A stretch of DNA of 64,000 nt from Terrirubrum flagellatum (GCF_022059845.1 NZ_CP091851.1:186001-250000); one strand, 5' to 3'. Shown: positions 31,317-40,824, numbered from the stretch's first letter. The notes: a model not told the origin generated them from the letters alone. Numbers and translations are program-made.

Positions 31317-33122
31317 TCACGCCGCCTGCGCGTCGAAGCGCGCCTGATCGAATTGCAACGCCGCGAGCCGCGCATAGAGGCCGCCCGCCTTGACCAGACT
31401 CTCATGCGATCCCTGCTCGACGATGCGGCCGTGATCGAGCACGAGAATGCGATCGGCCGACAGGATCGTCGCAAGCCGATGGGCGACGACGATCGTGGTG
31501 CGATCCTTCATCAGCGTCTCCAGCGCGCGCTGCACGGCGCGCTCGCTTTCCGCGTCGAGCGCCGATGTCGCTTCGTCGAGCAAAAGGATCGGCGCATCGC
31601 GTAGAATCGCGCGCGCGATCGCGATGCGCTGGCGCTGTCCGCCAGAGAGCGTCACGCCGCGCTCGCCGAGTTTCGTCGCATAGCCCTGCGGCAGCGTGCG
31701 GATGAATTCGTCGGCGGCCGCCATTTGCGCCGCGCGTTCGATCTCGGCCGCGCTAGCGCCTTCTCTGCCGTAAGCGATGTTCTCCGCGATCGTCGCGCCG
31801 AAGATCGCCGGCTCCTGCGGCACATAGGCGATGCGCGTACGCAATTCTGCGGGATCTGCATCGATGATGGGAACGCCGTCGACGAGAATGCGCCCGCTCT
31901 GGGGATCATAGAAGCGCAATAGCAGTTGCACGATCGTGCTCTTGCCGGCGCCGGAGGGGCCGACGACCGCAAGCGTCTCGCCGGCCTTCGCCTCGAAGCT
32001 GACATCCTCGAGCGACGAGCGCTCCGGCGCGGTCGGATAGGCGAAGCGCACATGCTCGAAGGCGACGGCGCCGCGCGCGGGAACGGGCATTGCGACAGGC
32101 TGAGCAGGCGCCTTGATCGCCGGCTCGGTCGCGAGAATTTCCGCAAGCCGTGCGGCTGCGCCAGCGGCCTGGCTGACTTCGCCCCAGACTTCGCCGAGCT
32201 GTCCCAATCCGCTCGCCGCCATGATCGCGTAGATCACGAATTGCGCGAGACGGCCGCCGGACATCTCGCCGGACAGCACATCCTGCGCGCCATACCAGAG
32301 CACGCCGACGACGCTGGCGGAGACGAGAAACAACCCGACGCCGGTGAGCCAGGCGCGGGCCTTCGTCGAATCGCGCGCGGCGCCATAGGCGTCTTCGGCG
32401 GCGGCGGCGTAGGCGGCCGCGGTCGATGCTTCCGCGCCGAAGGCCTGCATAGTGCGCACGGCGCCGATCGCCTCGACCGCATAGGCGGACGTTTCAGCAA
32501 GACGATCCTGCGCCTGCTTGGCGCGTCGGCGCACCGAGCGGCCGGAGAACAACAGCGGCAGCACGATGAAGGGAATCGCGCCAAGCACCAGCGCGGAAAG
32601 CTTCGGACTCGTCAGCACCATCATGATCGCCGCGCCGAAGAACAGCAGCAGGTTGCGCAGCGCGATCGAGGCGCTCGCTCCAAATGCGGATTTGAGTTGC
32701 GTTGTGTCGGCGGAGAGACGCGAGACGAGCTCGCCCGATTTGGTCCGGTCGAAGAAACCGGGATCGAGATGCGCGATATGGCCGAACACTTGCGCTCTGA
32801 TATCGGCGACGACGCGCTCGCCGAGAGTCATCACGAGATAGAAGCGGGCGGAGCTGGCGGCGGCGAGCAGTCCCGCGACGCCGATCAGCGCCGCGAAATA
32901 GCCATTCACGAGATAAGATTCGGTCCCGAAGCCCGCATCGATCACCCTGCGCACGGCGATCGGCAGCAGCAGCGTCGCGGCCGAGGCGACGATCAGGGCG
33001 ATGAAGGCCGCCAGCATCCGGCCGCGGTAGCGCATCACCGCGGGAAGGAGGGGGCGCAGGGCGGAAAGGGGGGCGCGGGCGGCCGGGGCCGCGTCGGGGC
33101 TCAAATCGGAAGAGGCCATCAA
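31317..33122 (-). CDS. ABC exporter, fused permease and ATPase
   Basis: 601 residues. Six membrane spans at about residues 30-330 (MLAAFIALIVASAATLLLPIAVRRVI onward), then the ATPase: Walker A GPSGAGKST, signature LSGGQRQRIAIARA, Walker B ILLLDEATSALDAES, H-loop VVAHRLATIL. This MsbA-like half-transporter probably works as a homodimer exporting a lipid or drug. The subgroup next to rpmE is common in alphaproteobacteria; the substrate is unknown. Confidence 0.92.
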   Translation of the reverse strand: MMASSDLSPDAAPAARAPLSALRPLLPAVMRYRGRMLAAFIALIVASAATLLLPIAVRRVIDAGFGTESYLVNGYFAALIGVAGLLAAASSARFYLVMTLGERVVADIRAQVFGHIAHLDPGFFDRTKSGELVSRLSADTTQLKSAFGASASIALRNLLLFFGAAIMMVLTSPKLSALVLGAIPFIVLPLLFSGRSVRRRAKQAQDRLAETSAYAVEAIGAVRTMQAFGAEASTAAAYAAAAEDAYGAARDSTKARAWLTGVGLFLVSASVVGVLWYGAQDVLSGEMSGGRLAQFVIYAIMAASGLGQLGEVWGEVSQAAGAAARLAEILATEPAIKAPAQPVAMPVPARGAVAFEHVRFAYPTAPERSSLEDVSFEAKAGETLAVVGPSGAGKSTIVQLLLRFYDPQSGRILVDGVPIIDADPAELRTRIAYVPQEPAIFGATIAENIAYGREGASAAEIERAAQMAAADEFIRTLPQGYATKLGERGVTLSGGQRQRIAIARAILRDAPILLLDEATSALDAESERAVQRALETLMKDRTTIVVAHRLATILSADRILVLDHGRIVEQGSHESLVKAGGLYARLAALQFDQARFDAQAA

Positions 33123-33264
33123 TCGTCGGCCTTGAGGGCCGCTTGTTTCAGTCAGGGGCTTGGGTTATAGCGCCCGCCATTCCCGAGATGCCAGCGTTCA
33201 CGGCCGCGGCCGAGCGCCTCAGCGCCAGCCAGGCATTGGAGCCGTGAACAGAGGAGATGAACCC

Positions 33265-33498
33265 GTGAAGAGCGACACGCACCCCGAATATCACATGATT
33301 AAGGTCGTGATGACCGACGGCGCCGAGTACATGACGCGCTCCACCTACGGCAAGGAAGGCGACACCCTTCAACTCGACATCGATCCGAAGTCGCATCCGG
33401 CCTGGACCGGCGGCTCGCAGCAGCTGATGGATCGCGGCGGCCGCCTGTCGCGCTTCTCGAAGAAGTTCGAAGGCTTCGGCATCGCCAGCAAGAAGTAA
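33265..33498 (+). CDS. rpmE: 50S ribosomal protein L31, cysteine-free type
   Basis: 77 residues from GTG 33265 with GAGGAG eight bases upstream; the frame upstream to 33160 is not part of L31. Sequence [18 protein letters not shown]... fits L31, but there is no CxxC, so this is the zinc-independent form. An intrinsic terminator follows 21 bases after the stop. Confidence 0.95.
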   Translation: MKSDTHPEYHMIKVVMTDGAEYMTRSTYGKEGDTLQLDIDPKSHPAWTGGSQQLMDRGGRLSRFSKKFEGFGIASKK

Positions 33499-33519
33499 GC
33501 GCTTCTGCAGCGCTGACAA

Positions 33520-33552
33520 AAAAGCCCCGGGCGATCCCCGGGGCTTTTGTTT
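33520..33552 (+). terminator. Rho-independent terminator of rpmE
   Basis: Perfect 12-bp stem AAAAGCCCCGGG (33520-33531) / CCCGGGGCTTTT (33537-33548), 5-base loop, then TGTTTTG. The T-rich tails on both strands mean it can also stop transcripts of the convergent rcdA gene. Confidence 0.93.
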
Positions 33553-33572
33553 TGGGTGTTGGGACGCAGCGA

Positions 33573-34100
33573 TTACTGGCGCAGGAACGCCGAACGCAAA
33601 AGCTCGACCTGCGCGGCGACCGGGCTTGAATCGGCGGGCGCGGGCGGCGCGACGCCGGTCAGAAGCTGGTCGAGATGGATGATGCGGGCCTGCATGCGCA
33701 GCGAGCGCGCCATCAGGTCGCGCAGGCCCTCCGGCATCTGCTCGATCGTTTCGGCGGACGTCTGCGCAGTCTCCTGACGCAGATTCACTTTGTGCTTTTC
33801 CTTCGACGCCTGTGCGGTCGTCAGCTCGCCCTCGACGACGGCGCGCTGGAGAAGCAGCCAGGAGGCGATCTGCATGAGACGGGTGGTGAGACGCATGCTC
33901 TCGGCGGCGTAGCCCAGCGCGGCCATACGGCTGAGAGTCTTCGATTCCTCGCGGCCCTTGCCGTCGAGATAGGAGGCGGCGTCCTCGACCAGGCTCATTC
34001 CTTCCCTGAAGAGGGCCTTGAAGGCGTCCGATGAAATAAAGCCCATCGCAAAGGAGGCGGCTCCGTCTGACGGGGGCTGGGTATCGCTAATCGTCGCCAC
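33573..34100 (-). CDS. rcdA: RcdA / DUF1465 cell-cycle adaptor
   Basis: 175 residues from GTG 34100 (CAGGGA at good spacing); GTG 34121 is also in frame. SDAFKALFREGMSLVEDAASYLDGKGR, MAALGYAAESMRLTTRLMQIASWLLLQRAV.EGE and the following EKHKVNL are the DUF1465 core. In Caulobacter RcdA is an adaptor that, with CpdR and PopA, delivers CtrA to ClpXP. A disordered C-terminal tail is expected and visible (GVAPPAPADSSPVA). A TTTA-N7-TTAA motif upstream could be a CtrA box. Confidence 0.88.
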   Translation of the reverse strand: MATISDTQPPSDGAASFAMGFISSDAFKALFREGMSLVEDAASYLDGKGREESKTLSRMAALGYAAESMRLTTRLMQIASWLLLQRAVVEGELTTAQASKEKHKVNLRQETAQTSAETIEQMPEGLRDLMARSLRMQARIIHLDQLLTGVAPPAPADSSPVAAQVELLRSAFLRQ

Positions 34101-34209
34101 TTGTCGGTCCCTGTTCCACACTGGCTCGCTTTCGCGCCATCAGGGGATGGCGCGTCGGCATGCGCAGTTATGGCCGCAAGAATACCGCCGGCGCCGGGCG
34201 TCCGTCTTA

Positions 34210-34224
34210 TTTACCCTTGGTTAA
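34210..34224. promoter_or_regulatory. CtrA-like box upstream of rcdA
   Basis: TTTACCCTTGGTTAA matches TTAA-N7-TTAA with one mismatch, 110 bases upstream of the rcdA start. CtrA control of rcdA is known in Caulobacter; assignment here rests on the motif alone. Confidence 0.35.
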
Positions 34225-34261
34225 CCTTAATCCGGTGAAAGAGGGATAGCACGCAGATAAG

Positions 34262-34287
34262 AAAAAAAGCCGCCCGAAGGCGGCTTT
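34262..34287 (-). terminator. Intrinsic terminator on the minus strand
   Basis: Perfect 9-bp stem AAAGCCGCC (34266-34274) / GGCGGCTTT (34279-34287), loop CGAA. On the minus strand it is followed by a run of seven Ts and CTT, so it ends a leftward transcript. No annotated gene lies immediately upstream on that strand, because the aldehyde dehydrogenase runs the other way. Confidence 0.75.
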
Positions 34288-34543
34288 GAAGTTTTCACAG
34301 GGAGGCGTCAACAGAGCGACAGGGCCGCTCGCCGTCAGAAACGGAGGACGCAGTTAAGTTATCGCGTAAAAACGTTAATGGCCGGTAAAGAGCGTGCGGC
34401 TTTTTTGGCTCGGCCCGTTAACTCTCGGCCGCGAGCTGATCGACTTCGGCCATAGTCGTTTTCTATCAATCAATGCGTTATTTCATTTTGATCATCGTTT
34501 TCACCTATGATTTTGTTTAGGCGTTTCATCCTGGAGCGCCGCC
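34288..34543. other. Intergenic region, no protein gene seen; possible leftward small RNA
   Basis: AT-rich towards 34460-34520 (promoter-like for the aldehyde dehydrogenase). A GCCG...CGGC-TTTTTT sequence at 34381-34406 gives a weak plus-strand terminator. A leftward transcript ending at the terminator 34262-34287 would be about 150-250 nt and could be an sRNA. An 11-codon minus ORF (34418-34453) lacks a ribosome site. Confidence 0.3.
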
Positions 34544-36010
34544 ATGGGTCTCGATATTGTCCACACCCTGCCGAAGCGGGGCCTGTTGATCGGCGGCGAA
34601 TGGCGCCAGGCCCGATCGGGACGTGATTTTCTCACCCTCAATCCCGCCACCGGCTCGCCGATCGCCTCCATTCCCGAGGCTGGCGTCGAGGATGTCGACG
34701 CCGCCGTCGCGAGCGCCCGCCGCGCCATTGATGAAGGCGCATGGGGCCGTATGACGGGCGCCGATCGCGCGCGCGTTCTTCGCAGGTTAGCCGATCTGGT
34801 CGAACGTCATCGCGAGCGTTTCGTCGAGCTCGAAGCGATCGATGCGGGCAAGCCGCTCGCGGCCTCGCGCCGGCAGGATGTTCCCGCGGCGATCGACTGC
34901 CTCGCCTATTACAGCGGCTGGGCCGACAAGATTCACGGCGAGGTCGTCCCTGCGCGCGCCGACGCGCTGACCTATGTCACGCGCAAGCCGGTTGGCGTCG
35001 TGGCCGCTATTACTCCGTGGAATTTTCCGCTGATGAATGCGGTGTGGAAGATCGCGCCGGCGTTGGCGGCCGGCTGCGCGGTGGTGCTCAAGCCGGCGGA
35101 ACTGACGCCTCTGTCCTCATTGTTGCTGGGCGAACTCGCGATCGAAGCGGGGCTGCCGGCTGGCGCGCTCAACATCCTGCCTGGCTTCGGAACCGTCGCG
35201 GGGCAGGCGCTGATCGAGCATCCTGGCGTCGACAAGATTTCCTTCACGGGATCGCCGGCTGTCGGCAAGCACATCATGGGAGTCGCTGCGCGCGACTGCA
35301 AACATGTGACGCTGGAGCTTGGCGGCAAGTCGCCGAACATCGTCTTCGCCGATGCCGATCTGCAGGCGGCTGCGAACGCGTCGTCATCAGGCGTGTTCTT
35401 CAATGCGGGGCAGGTGTGTTCGTCGGGCACGCGCATCTTTGTCCAGCGCGCGGTGTATGAGCGCTTCCTTGAATTGTTCGCTGATCGCGCCAGCCGATTG
35501 AAGCTTGGCGACCCCTTCGACCCCGAGACCACGATGGGACCCGTCATCTCGGAGAAGCAGCGGGATCGCGTCATGTCCTATGTCGAGACAGGCAAGCGCG
35601 AAGGCGCAGCGCTGATCGCCGGCGGCGAGGCGCTCGACCGTCCCGGTTATTTCATCGCGCCGACCATCTTCGCCGACGCCGACAACTTGATGACCATCGC
35701 GCGCGAGGAAATCTTCGGACCGGTCGCGACAGTCATTCCGTTCGATGAGCCCGACGCGGCGATCCGCGATGCGAATGACAGCCCATTCAGCCTTGCGGCG
35801 GCGGTGTGGACGCGCGACGTCACGCGCGCCCATGTGATGGCCGACCGGCTGCGCGCAGGAACAGTCTGGATCAACACTTACGGGCCGACCGACACGCGGC
35901 TCCCTTGGGGCGGCATGGGCGGAGAGTCAGGCGTCGGCCGCGATCTCGGCCGCGCTGCGCTCGACAATTACACGGAGCAGAAGACGGTGTGGCTGCAATT
36001 GCGCGCTTAG
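34544..36010 (+). CDS. NAD(P)-dependent aldehyde dehydrogenase
   Basis: 488 residues. PWNFPLMNAVWKIAPALAAGC, Gly motif FTGSPAVGKHI, catalytic Glu in LELGGKSPN and catalytic Cys in FFNAGQVCSSGTR are all intact. Closest in style to betaine/gamma-aminobutyraldehyde or phenylacetaldehyde-type dehydrogenases (TYGPTDTRLPWGGMGGESGVGRD), so an amine- or aromatic-derived aldehyde is likely. Single gene; no partner suggests the substrate. Confidence 0.93.
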   Translation: MGLDIVHTLPKRGLLIGGEWRQARSGRDFLTLNPATGSPIASIPEAGVEDVDAAVASARRAIDEGAWGRMTGADRARVLRRLADLVERHRERFVELEAIDAGKPLAASRRQDVPAAIDCLAYYSGWADKIHGEVVPARADALTYVTRKPVGVVAAITPWNFPLMNAVWKIAPALAAGCAVVLKPAELTPLSSLLLGELAIEAGLPAGALNILPGFGTVAGQALIEHPGVDKISFTGSPAVGKHIMGVAARDCKHVTLELGGKSPNIVFADADLQAAANASSSGVFFNAGQVCSSGTRIFVQRAVYERFLELFADRASRLKLGDPFDPETTMGPVISEKQRDRVMSYVETGKREGAALIAGGEALDRPGYFIAPTIFADADNLMTIAREEIFGPVATVIPFDEPDAAIRDANDSPFSLAAAVWTRDVTRAHVMADRLRAGTVWINTYGPTDTRLPWGGMGGESGVGRDLGRAALDNYTEQKTVWLQLRA

Positions 36011-36071
36011 AAACGCGTGAAAGCGCAGGGCGCGATCTTGTCGCTCCCTGCGTCCTGGCCGCGCGGCGGGT

Positions 36072-36347
36072 TCAGTGGCGATATTGCTGGATGCGGGTGG
36101 TGCGCAGGCCGGCGAGGCCGTGCTGGTCGATCGAGAGCTGCCAGCTCAGGAATTCTTCCGTTGTCAGCGTATAGCGCGTGCAGGCTTCTTCAAGGGAGAG
36201 GAGGCCGCCACGCACGGCGGCGACGACTTCAGCCTTGCGCCTGATGACCCAGCGACGGGTGTTCGGCGGGGGCAGGTCCGCGATCGTGAGCGGGCTTCCA
36301 TCGGGCCCGATCACATACTTCACGCGGGGACGCATCAACTCGGTCAT
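36072..36347 (-). CDS. sciP: CtrA inhibitor SciP (DUF1153)
   Basis: 91 residues. LPPPNTRRWVIRRKAEVVAAVRGGLLSLEEACTRYTLTTEEFLSWQ is the DUF1153 helix-turn-helix core. In Caulobacter SciP binds promoter DNA and CtrA to block CtrA-activated transcription in newborn swarmer cells. Just upstream of flagellar genes that are typical CtrA targets, and preceded by a CtrA-like box (36404-36418). Confidence 0.93.
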   Translation of the reverse strand: MTELMRPRVKYVIGPDGSPLTIADLPPPNTRRWVIRRKAEVVAAVRGGLLSLEEACTRYTLTTEEFLSWQLSIDQHGLAGLRTTRIQQYRH

Positions 36348-36403
36348 CGTACGCTCACATTACTCGATGGACCTATTTCTCCATTCACCATAGCCGCCCG
36401 GGT

Positions 36404-36418
36404 TTAAGAAACGCCTAA
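36404..36418. promoter_or_regulatory. CtrA-like box upstream of sciP
   Basis: TTAAGAAACGCCTAA fits TTAA-N7-TTAA with one mismatch (CTAA), 57 bases upstream of the sciP start. sciP is CtrA-activated in Caulobacter; the site here is an inference from motif and position. Confidence 0.4.
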
Positions 36419-36436
36419 GCAAAACTTGCCGATTGC

Positions 36437-37096
36437 CTAACTCGAAACCGAGGTGACGTCCGAAATCGGGATGGAATAATCGCCTACTTTCAAGGTCGTA
36501 GTCCCACCGCTGACGCTGACGCCGGTGACCACGCCGGTATAGGCGAGAGAGGGCGTCATGGAGGCCCCCGACGCGTCCACCGCCGAAACGGTCAGCTTGT
36601 AGGAGCCGGCGGGGGCAAGCGTTCCCGTCGAAGTCTTGCCGTTCCAGGTGTAGGCGTTGTCGCCCGCCGACATGGACTTCTGTTCGGTCCAGACGACATT
36701 GTTGCTGGAGTCCGTCACCGTCAGCGTCACAGTCTTCGCATCGCGCGGCAGGTTGACGTTCCATTTCGTCGAGCCATCCGAGAGCGTCGCGGTGGCGCCG
36801 TTCGCGGTGACTGTTTTGCCGACGAAGCCGACAGCGTTCGACAAGTTGGTTGATTGTGCGGCGGTCAGCAGCGCCGTCAGCGTATCGTTGGTCTTGAGCT
36901 GCTGCTCGACCGAAGCGAACTGCACGAGCTGCTGCGTGAACTGATTGGTGTCGAGCGGATCGAGCGGATTCTGGTTCTTCAACTGCGTCGTCAGCAGCGT
37001 CAGGAAGGTTTGAAAATTCGACGCGATCATCTGGTTCGACGTCGATGTCGACGACGAAGATGACGAGCTCGAATTGCTGGAGACGGAAGAGACCAT
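36437..37096 (-). CDS. flgD: Flagellar hook assembly protein FlgD
   Basis: 219 residues. Ser-rich N-terminus (SSNSSSSSSSSTSTSN), then the conserved FLTLLTTQLKNQNPLDPLDTNQFTQQLVQFASVEQQLKTN, followed by the FlgD Tudor/Fn3-like region (WTEQKSMSAGDNAYTWNGK). FlgD caps the growing hook in the periplasm/outside the cell. Eleven bases downstream of fliK, so one operon. Confidence 0.95.
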   Translation of the reverse strand: MVSSVSSNSSSSSSSSTSTSNQMIASNFQTFLTLLTTQLKNQNPLDPLDTNQFTQQLVQFASVEQQLKTNDTLTALLTAAQSTNLSNAVGFVGKTVTANGATATLSDGSTKWNVNLPRDAKTVTLTVTDSSNNVVWTEQKSMSAGDNAYTWNGKTSTGTLAPAGSYKLTVSAVDASGASMTPSLAYTGVVTGVSVSGGTTTLKVGDYSIPISDVTSVSS

Positions 37097-37107
37097 GATT
37101 TGATCCT

Positions 37108-38826
37108 CTACACGCGGATGTCGACGCCGGAGCGGGCGGTCGCGCTGTAATATTGGCGAAGCGGAGCTATGTCGGTCGGCGCGTCGATCTGGATCTGGCT
37201 CCAGGGCGCAGCGCGCGATGCTTCGCGTTGATCATTGTTCTGCTGCTGGCCGGACATATCCTGGCGCAGCGAGAAGCTCAGCGAATCTGAATCTGAGGTC
37301 AGGCCCGCCTGATCGAAAGCGCGCTCCAGCGTGCGCGCATCGCGTTGCAGGAGCGCCAGCGTCTCGACTTTGTCGACGACGAGCGAAGCTTCGACGCGGC
37401 CATTGTCCGCGATCTTCAGCTTCACATCGACGCGGCCGAGATGTTCAGGGTCGAGCTTGATCTGGAATTCGCGCGCGCCTTCGAGCGCCTGCATTCCGAT
37501 AACGAGCGGCGCCATCTGGACCGGCACGGCGGACGTCGCGGTTTGCGCGGCGTCGGGCGCGGAAATCGGGGGATGCGACGTCGTCGCGGTTGGCGTTTGG
37601 GCCGCGAGCGCGTTCGTTGTGAGATCGCCGAATGTGGATATGACGCCGTCGGCTGCTCTGGAGATTCTGCTCGCGTCGTCCGTCGTTGACACGCGCGAAG
37701 CGCCGGCGATCGCTTCGAGCGACGCCTTTGCGGCGCGAGCGACGGGAGCGGATGGTTGATCCGCCGTCGGGACCGTGGGCGTCTGAGGAGCGGTTGTCGT
37801 ATCGTTGGCCGCGGTGGTGGACGTGAGCGGGGACGCTGACCCGTCCGCCGTCACGGCGTGCTTCGCGCTGTGCTTGCCCGCGGCGGGATCTGGAATCGCC
37901 GGCGGCTGCGCTACGGCGGTCTTGGCGTCGACTTCCGCGTCAGCTCCATCGTCTGCGTCGGTCGCATTTGCAGTCGAAGCCGCCTTCTCAGCGTCTTCGG
38001 CGTCGGGCTTTCCCTGCGGCGTTGCGCGGAGAGTCAAAGCAGCGATCGCGACGGCCGGAGCTGAGGTCGCATCCTCGACGGGTGCGTTATCGGCGTCGGG
38101 AGCCGGCGCCTGGGCCTGAGTCGCAGGCGCGCCTTGCGCGGATGCCAGCGCGGCCGCAATGGCGGTGAGGTCCGGGGGAAGCTGCTGCGTCGCGGTCGCG
38201 GTCGACGCATTGTCGCTGGTCGCCGAGGCGTCGGTCCTGCTGTTCGTTTCGTCGGCTTTGGGCGTGTCGCCCACGCTGCCGGTCTGGGCAGCCACGACCT
38301 TGATGACCGCCGGGTCCGGCGGGGGCAGAGCGGTCGGCGTGGGAGCTGGCGGGACATCGGATTCAGCGGTCTCGTCTGCCTGCAATTGCTCGTAGGCGGC
38401 CATCACGTCCGACGTGGCCGGCGGTGCCTTCACTGCCGAGACCTTGGCGGCTGGAGTCGCGGTCGATGGCGCATCGGCCGTCGACAATGCGACCTGCTCC
38501 GTCTCCGCGGCCTTGATGGCAGATGCGTCCTGATCCGGGTCCGCCGATTTGGCGGACTTTACCGGGGCGGAATTTGTCTTGGCTGCATTCGCCTTTGCCG
38601 GCGCGCCGGTCGCCGGGTCGGCGCCGTTCGCGGCCGCATCGTCGAGTTGCGACGCAAAGTCTGATCCCGCGGGCGCATCGTCGTCCTGACGCGCCTCGAC
38701 AGGCTTCGCCTTCGCACTGGCGGCGGCATGTGACGCGGAAGGGGCTTTCGGCGGAAGCGACGTGACGGGCACAGGGATACTCGGGTGACGGGAACGCCGC
38801 GCTCCGCCGAGCAATCCGCTTGCCAT
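37108..38826 (-). CDS. fliK: Flagellar hook-length control protein FliK
   Basis: 572 residues. Residues 1-440 are a long low-complexity Ala/Pro/Thr/Asp-rich ruler (no fixed fold). The C-terminal Flg_hook domain (about 450-550) reads LEGAREFQIKLDPEHLGRVDVKLKIADNGRVEASL, then ALLQRDARTLERAFDQAGL; this part switches the export apparatus from hook to filament substrates. The upstream order fliK-flgD and neighbouring sciP fit a flagellar locus, though no other flagellar genes are in the window. Confidence 0.9.
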   Translation of the reverse strand: MASGLLGGARRSRHPSIPVPVTSLPPKAPSASHAAASAKAKPVEARQDDDAPAGSDFASQLDDAAANGADPATGAPAKANAAKTNSAPVKSAKSADPDQDASAIKAAETEQVALSTADAPSTATPAAKVSAVKAPPATSDVMAAYEQLQADETAESDVPPAPTPTALPPPDPAVIKVVAAQTGSVGDTPKADETNSRTDASATSDNASTATATQQLPPDLTAIAAALASAQGAPATQAQAPAPDADNAPVEDATSAPAVAIAALTLRATPQGKPDAEDAEKAASTANATDADDGADAEVDAKTAVAQPPAIPDPAAGKHSAKHAVTADGSASPLTSTTAANDTTTAPQTPTVPTADQPSAPVARAAKASLEAIAGASRVSTTDDASRISRAADGVISTFGDLTTNALAAQTPTATTSHPPISAPDAAQTATSAVPVQMAPLVIGMQALEGAREFQIKLDPEHLGRVDVKLKIADNGRVEASLVVDKVETLALLQRDARTLERAFDQAGLTSDSDSLSFSLRQDMSGQQQNNDQREASRAAPWSQIQIDAPTDIAPLRQYYSATARSGVDIRV

Positions 38827-39005
38827 CCATCGCTTTATGATAAACCGATTATCATCAAAGGCTTAGGTCGCCGGTCGCGACGTGTGCGACCGTTTCCGCC
38901 GGGACTCAATTGCCGACGCCCGGCAGGAATTGCCGGGGCCTGATGGATCGGCGGCCGGTTCGTGCTATGGCGGCGGCCAGTTGAATATTGGAACCGTCTC
39001 GACCG

Positions 39006-40163
39006 ATGAATTCACTGGGTTTCGACAAGCCGGAGGGTGCGACGCGCGTCGTCGTCGCCATGTCGGGCGGCGTCGATTCCTCCGTCGTCGCCGCGATGCT
39101 GGCCGAGGAAGGCTATGAGGTCGTTGGGGTCACGCTGCAGCTCTATGACCATGGCGCGGCGACACATCGCGCCGGCGCCTGCTGCGCCGGCCAGGACATC
39201 CATGACGCGCGGCGCGTCGCCGAACGCCTCGCCATTCCGCATTATGTGCTGGATTACGAAAGCCGCTTCCGCGAGGCCGTGATCGACCGCTTCGCCGATT
39301 CCTATCTCGCCGGCGAGACGCCGATCCCCTGCGTCGAATGCAACAAGTCGGTGAAGTTCCGCGATCTGCTGAACACGGCGCGCGACCTCGGCGCCGATGC
39401 GCTGGCGACCGGGCACTATGTCGTCAGCCGGCCTGCGCCAGGAGGCGGCCGCGCGCTCCATCGCGCCGCGGATTCAGATCGCGATCAGAGCTACTTCCTC
39501 TATGGCACGACGGCCGAGCAGCTTGATCTCCTGCGCTTTCCGCTTGGCGGCTTCGACAAGCCGACGACGCGCGCATTGGCGCGCAAATATGAGCTCGCCG
39601 TCGCCGACAAGCATGACAGCCAGGACATCTGCTTCGTGCCGAACGGGCGCTACGCCGATGTGATCGCGAAGCTCAGGCCCGATGCGTCCGAACCCGGCGA
39701 GATCGTGCATGTCGACGGGCGCAAGCTCGGCCGCCATGACGGCGTCCTGCATTTCACCGTCGGTCAGCGCCGCGGCCTCGGCGTCGCGACGGGAGAGCCG
39801 CTGTTCGTCGTCAGGCTTGATCCGAAATCGCGCCAGGTGATCGTCGGGCCGCGCGAGGCATTGGCCACGCGCATTCTCAGACTGCGCGACGTCAACTGGA
39901 TCGGCGATGGGTCGCTCGCTGACATCGGCGAAGAAGGCCTGCCCATAGCGGCGCGCGTGCGCTCGACGCGCGCGCCTGCGCCGGCGCTGCTGCGCATCGA
40001 GCATGGCGAAGCGGTGGTGCGTCTTCTCGATGATGAGATGGGCGTGGCGCGTGGTCAGGCCTGCGTGTTTTACGACAGCGCAGAACCGGGAGCGCGCGTG
40101 CTTGGCGGCGGCGTGATCGCGGCGACCGCGCGCATCGAATCCGACCTGCCGGCCGCCGCCTGA
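39006..40163 (+). CDS. mnmA: tRNA-specific 2-thiouridylase MnmA
   Basis: 385 residues from ATG 39006; TTG 38988 is also in frame. PP-loop [21 protein letters not shown]/tRNA contacts, catalytic Cys in [10 protein letters not shown] and the second Cys in [12 protein letters not shown]. It thiolates U34 of tRNA Lys, Glu and Gln. An extra [15 protein letters not shown] segment is normal for the family. Followed after 4 bases by a methyltransferase gene. Confidence 0.95.
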   Translation: MNSLGFDKPEGATRVVVAMSGGVDSSVVAAMLAEEGYEVVGVTLQLYDHGAATHRAGACCAGQDIHDARRVAERLAIPHYVLDYESRFREAVIDRFADSYLAGETPIPCVECNKSVKFRDLLNTARDLGADALATGHYVVSRPAPGGGRALHRAADSDRDQSYFLYGTTAEQLDLLRFPLGGFDKPTTRALARKYELAVADKHDSQDICFVPNGRYADVIAKLRPDASEPGEIVHVDGRKLGRHDGVLHFTVGQRRGLGVATGEPLFVVRLDPKSRQVIVGPREALATRILRLRDVNWIGDGSLADIGEEGLPIAARVRSTRAPAPALLRIEHGEAVVRLLDDEMGVARGQACVFYDSAEPGARVLGGGVIAATARIESDLPAAA

Positions 40164-40167
40164 CATC

Positions 40168-40794
40168 ATGACCATCCAGTACAATCTCGAAGGCCAGCAG
40201 AAGGCCTATGAGAAATGGGCGCCTTTTTACGACAGGGTTTATCGCCGGCTGCTCGCGGACACGCAGCGGCGCAGCGCTGAAGCCGCAGCCGCCTGCGGCG
40301 ATGACATTCTCGAGGTCGGCGTCGGCACCGGTCTCGTGCTGCCTTATTATCCCGCGCGGACCCGCGTCGTCGGCGCCGATCTCTCTGTGCCGATGCTGTG
40401 GAAGGCGGTCGAGAAGAAGCTCCCCCATGTGCGCGGCCTCGTCTGCATGGACGCCTGTCGTCTGGGCTTTCCTGACGCCACCTTCAACGCCGTGAACGTG
40501 CCTTTCGTCATCACGCTGGTGCCTGATCCCGAAGGCGCCCTGAGCGAGATCGCGCGCGTGCTGAAGCCCGGCGGCGAGATCATTATCGCCAGCAAATTCG
40601 GCGCGGAAGAGGGGCTTCAGGCGACCGTAGAGGAGTGGGTCGCGCCGCTGGCCAAGCGGGTGGGGTGGAGCGCGACGTTCCGCGTCAGCCGGGTGAAGGA
40701 CTGGGCCCGCGCCCATGGCGGGGTCGATTTTGTCGACGTCCAGCCGACCTTCCCGATCGGCTATTTCAAAATTCTCCGCCTGCGGAAGCGCTGA
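40168..40794 (+). CDS. pmtA: PmtA-like phospholipid N-methyltransferase
   Basis: 208 residues. AYEKWAPFYDRVYRRLLADTQRRSAEAAA, then SAM loop DDILEVGVGTGLVLPYYP, and VVGADLSVPMLWKAVEKK, resemble rhizobial PmtA, which methylates phosphatidylethanolamine three times to phosphatidylcholine at the cytoplasmic membrane face. A generic class I methyltransferase is the alternative. Its location right after mnmA gives no pathway support. The gene ends just before the tRNA region. Confidence 0.7.
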   Translation: MTIQYNLEGQQKAYEKWAPFYDRVYRRLLADTQRRSAEAAAACGDDILEVGVGTGLVLPYYPARTRVVGADLSVPMLWKAVEKKLPHVRGLVCMDACRLGFPDATFNAVNVPFVITLVPDPEGALSEIARVLKPGGEIIIASKFGAEEGLQATVEEWVAPLAKRVGWSATFRVSRVKDWARAHGGVDFVDVQPTFPIGYFKILRLRKR

Positions 40795-40824
40795 GTGAAG
40801 GCGTTCTTGCCTGAAGGCGCCGCA

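Noticed and set aside
31926-33170. 414-residue plus-strand ORF opposite the ABC exporter
   Set aside because: His/Gly/Arg-rich antisense shadow; the minus strand has all ABC motifs.
34418-34453. 11-codon ORF (MAEVDQLAAES) on the minus strand
   Set aside because: No ribosome site, too short to judge; kept only as a note under the possible sRNA.
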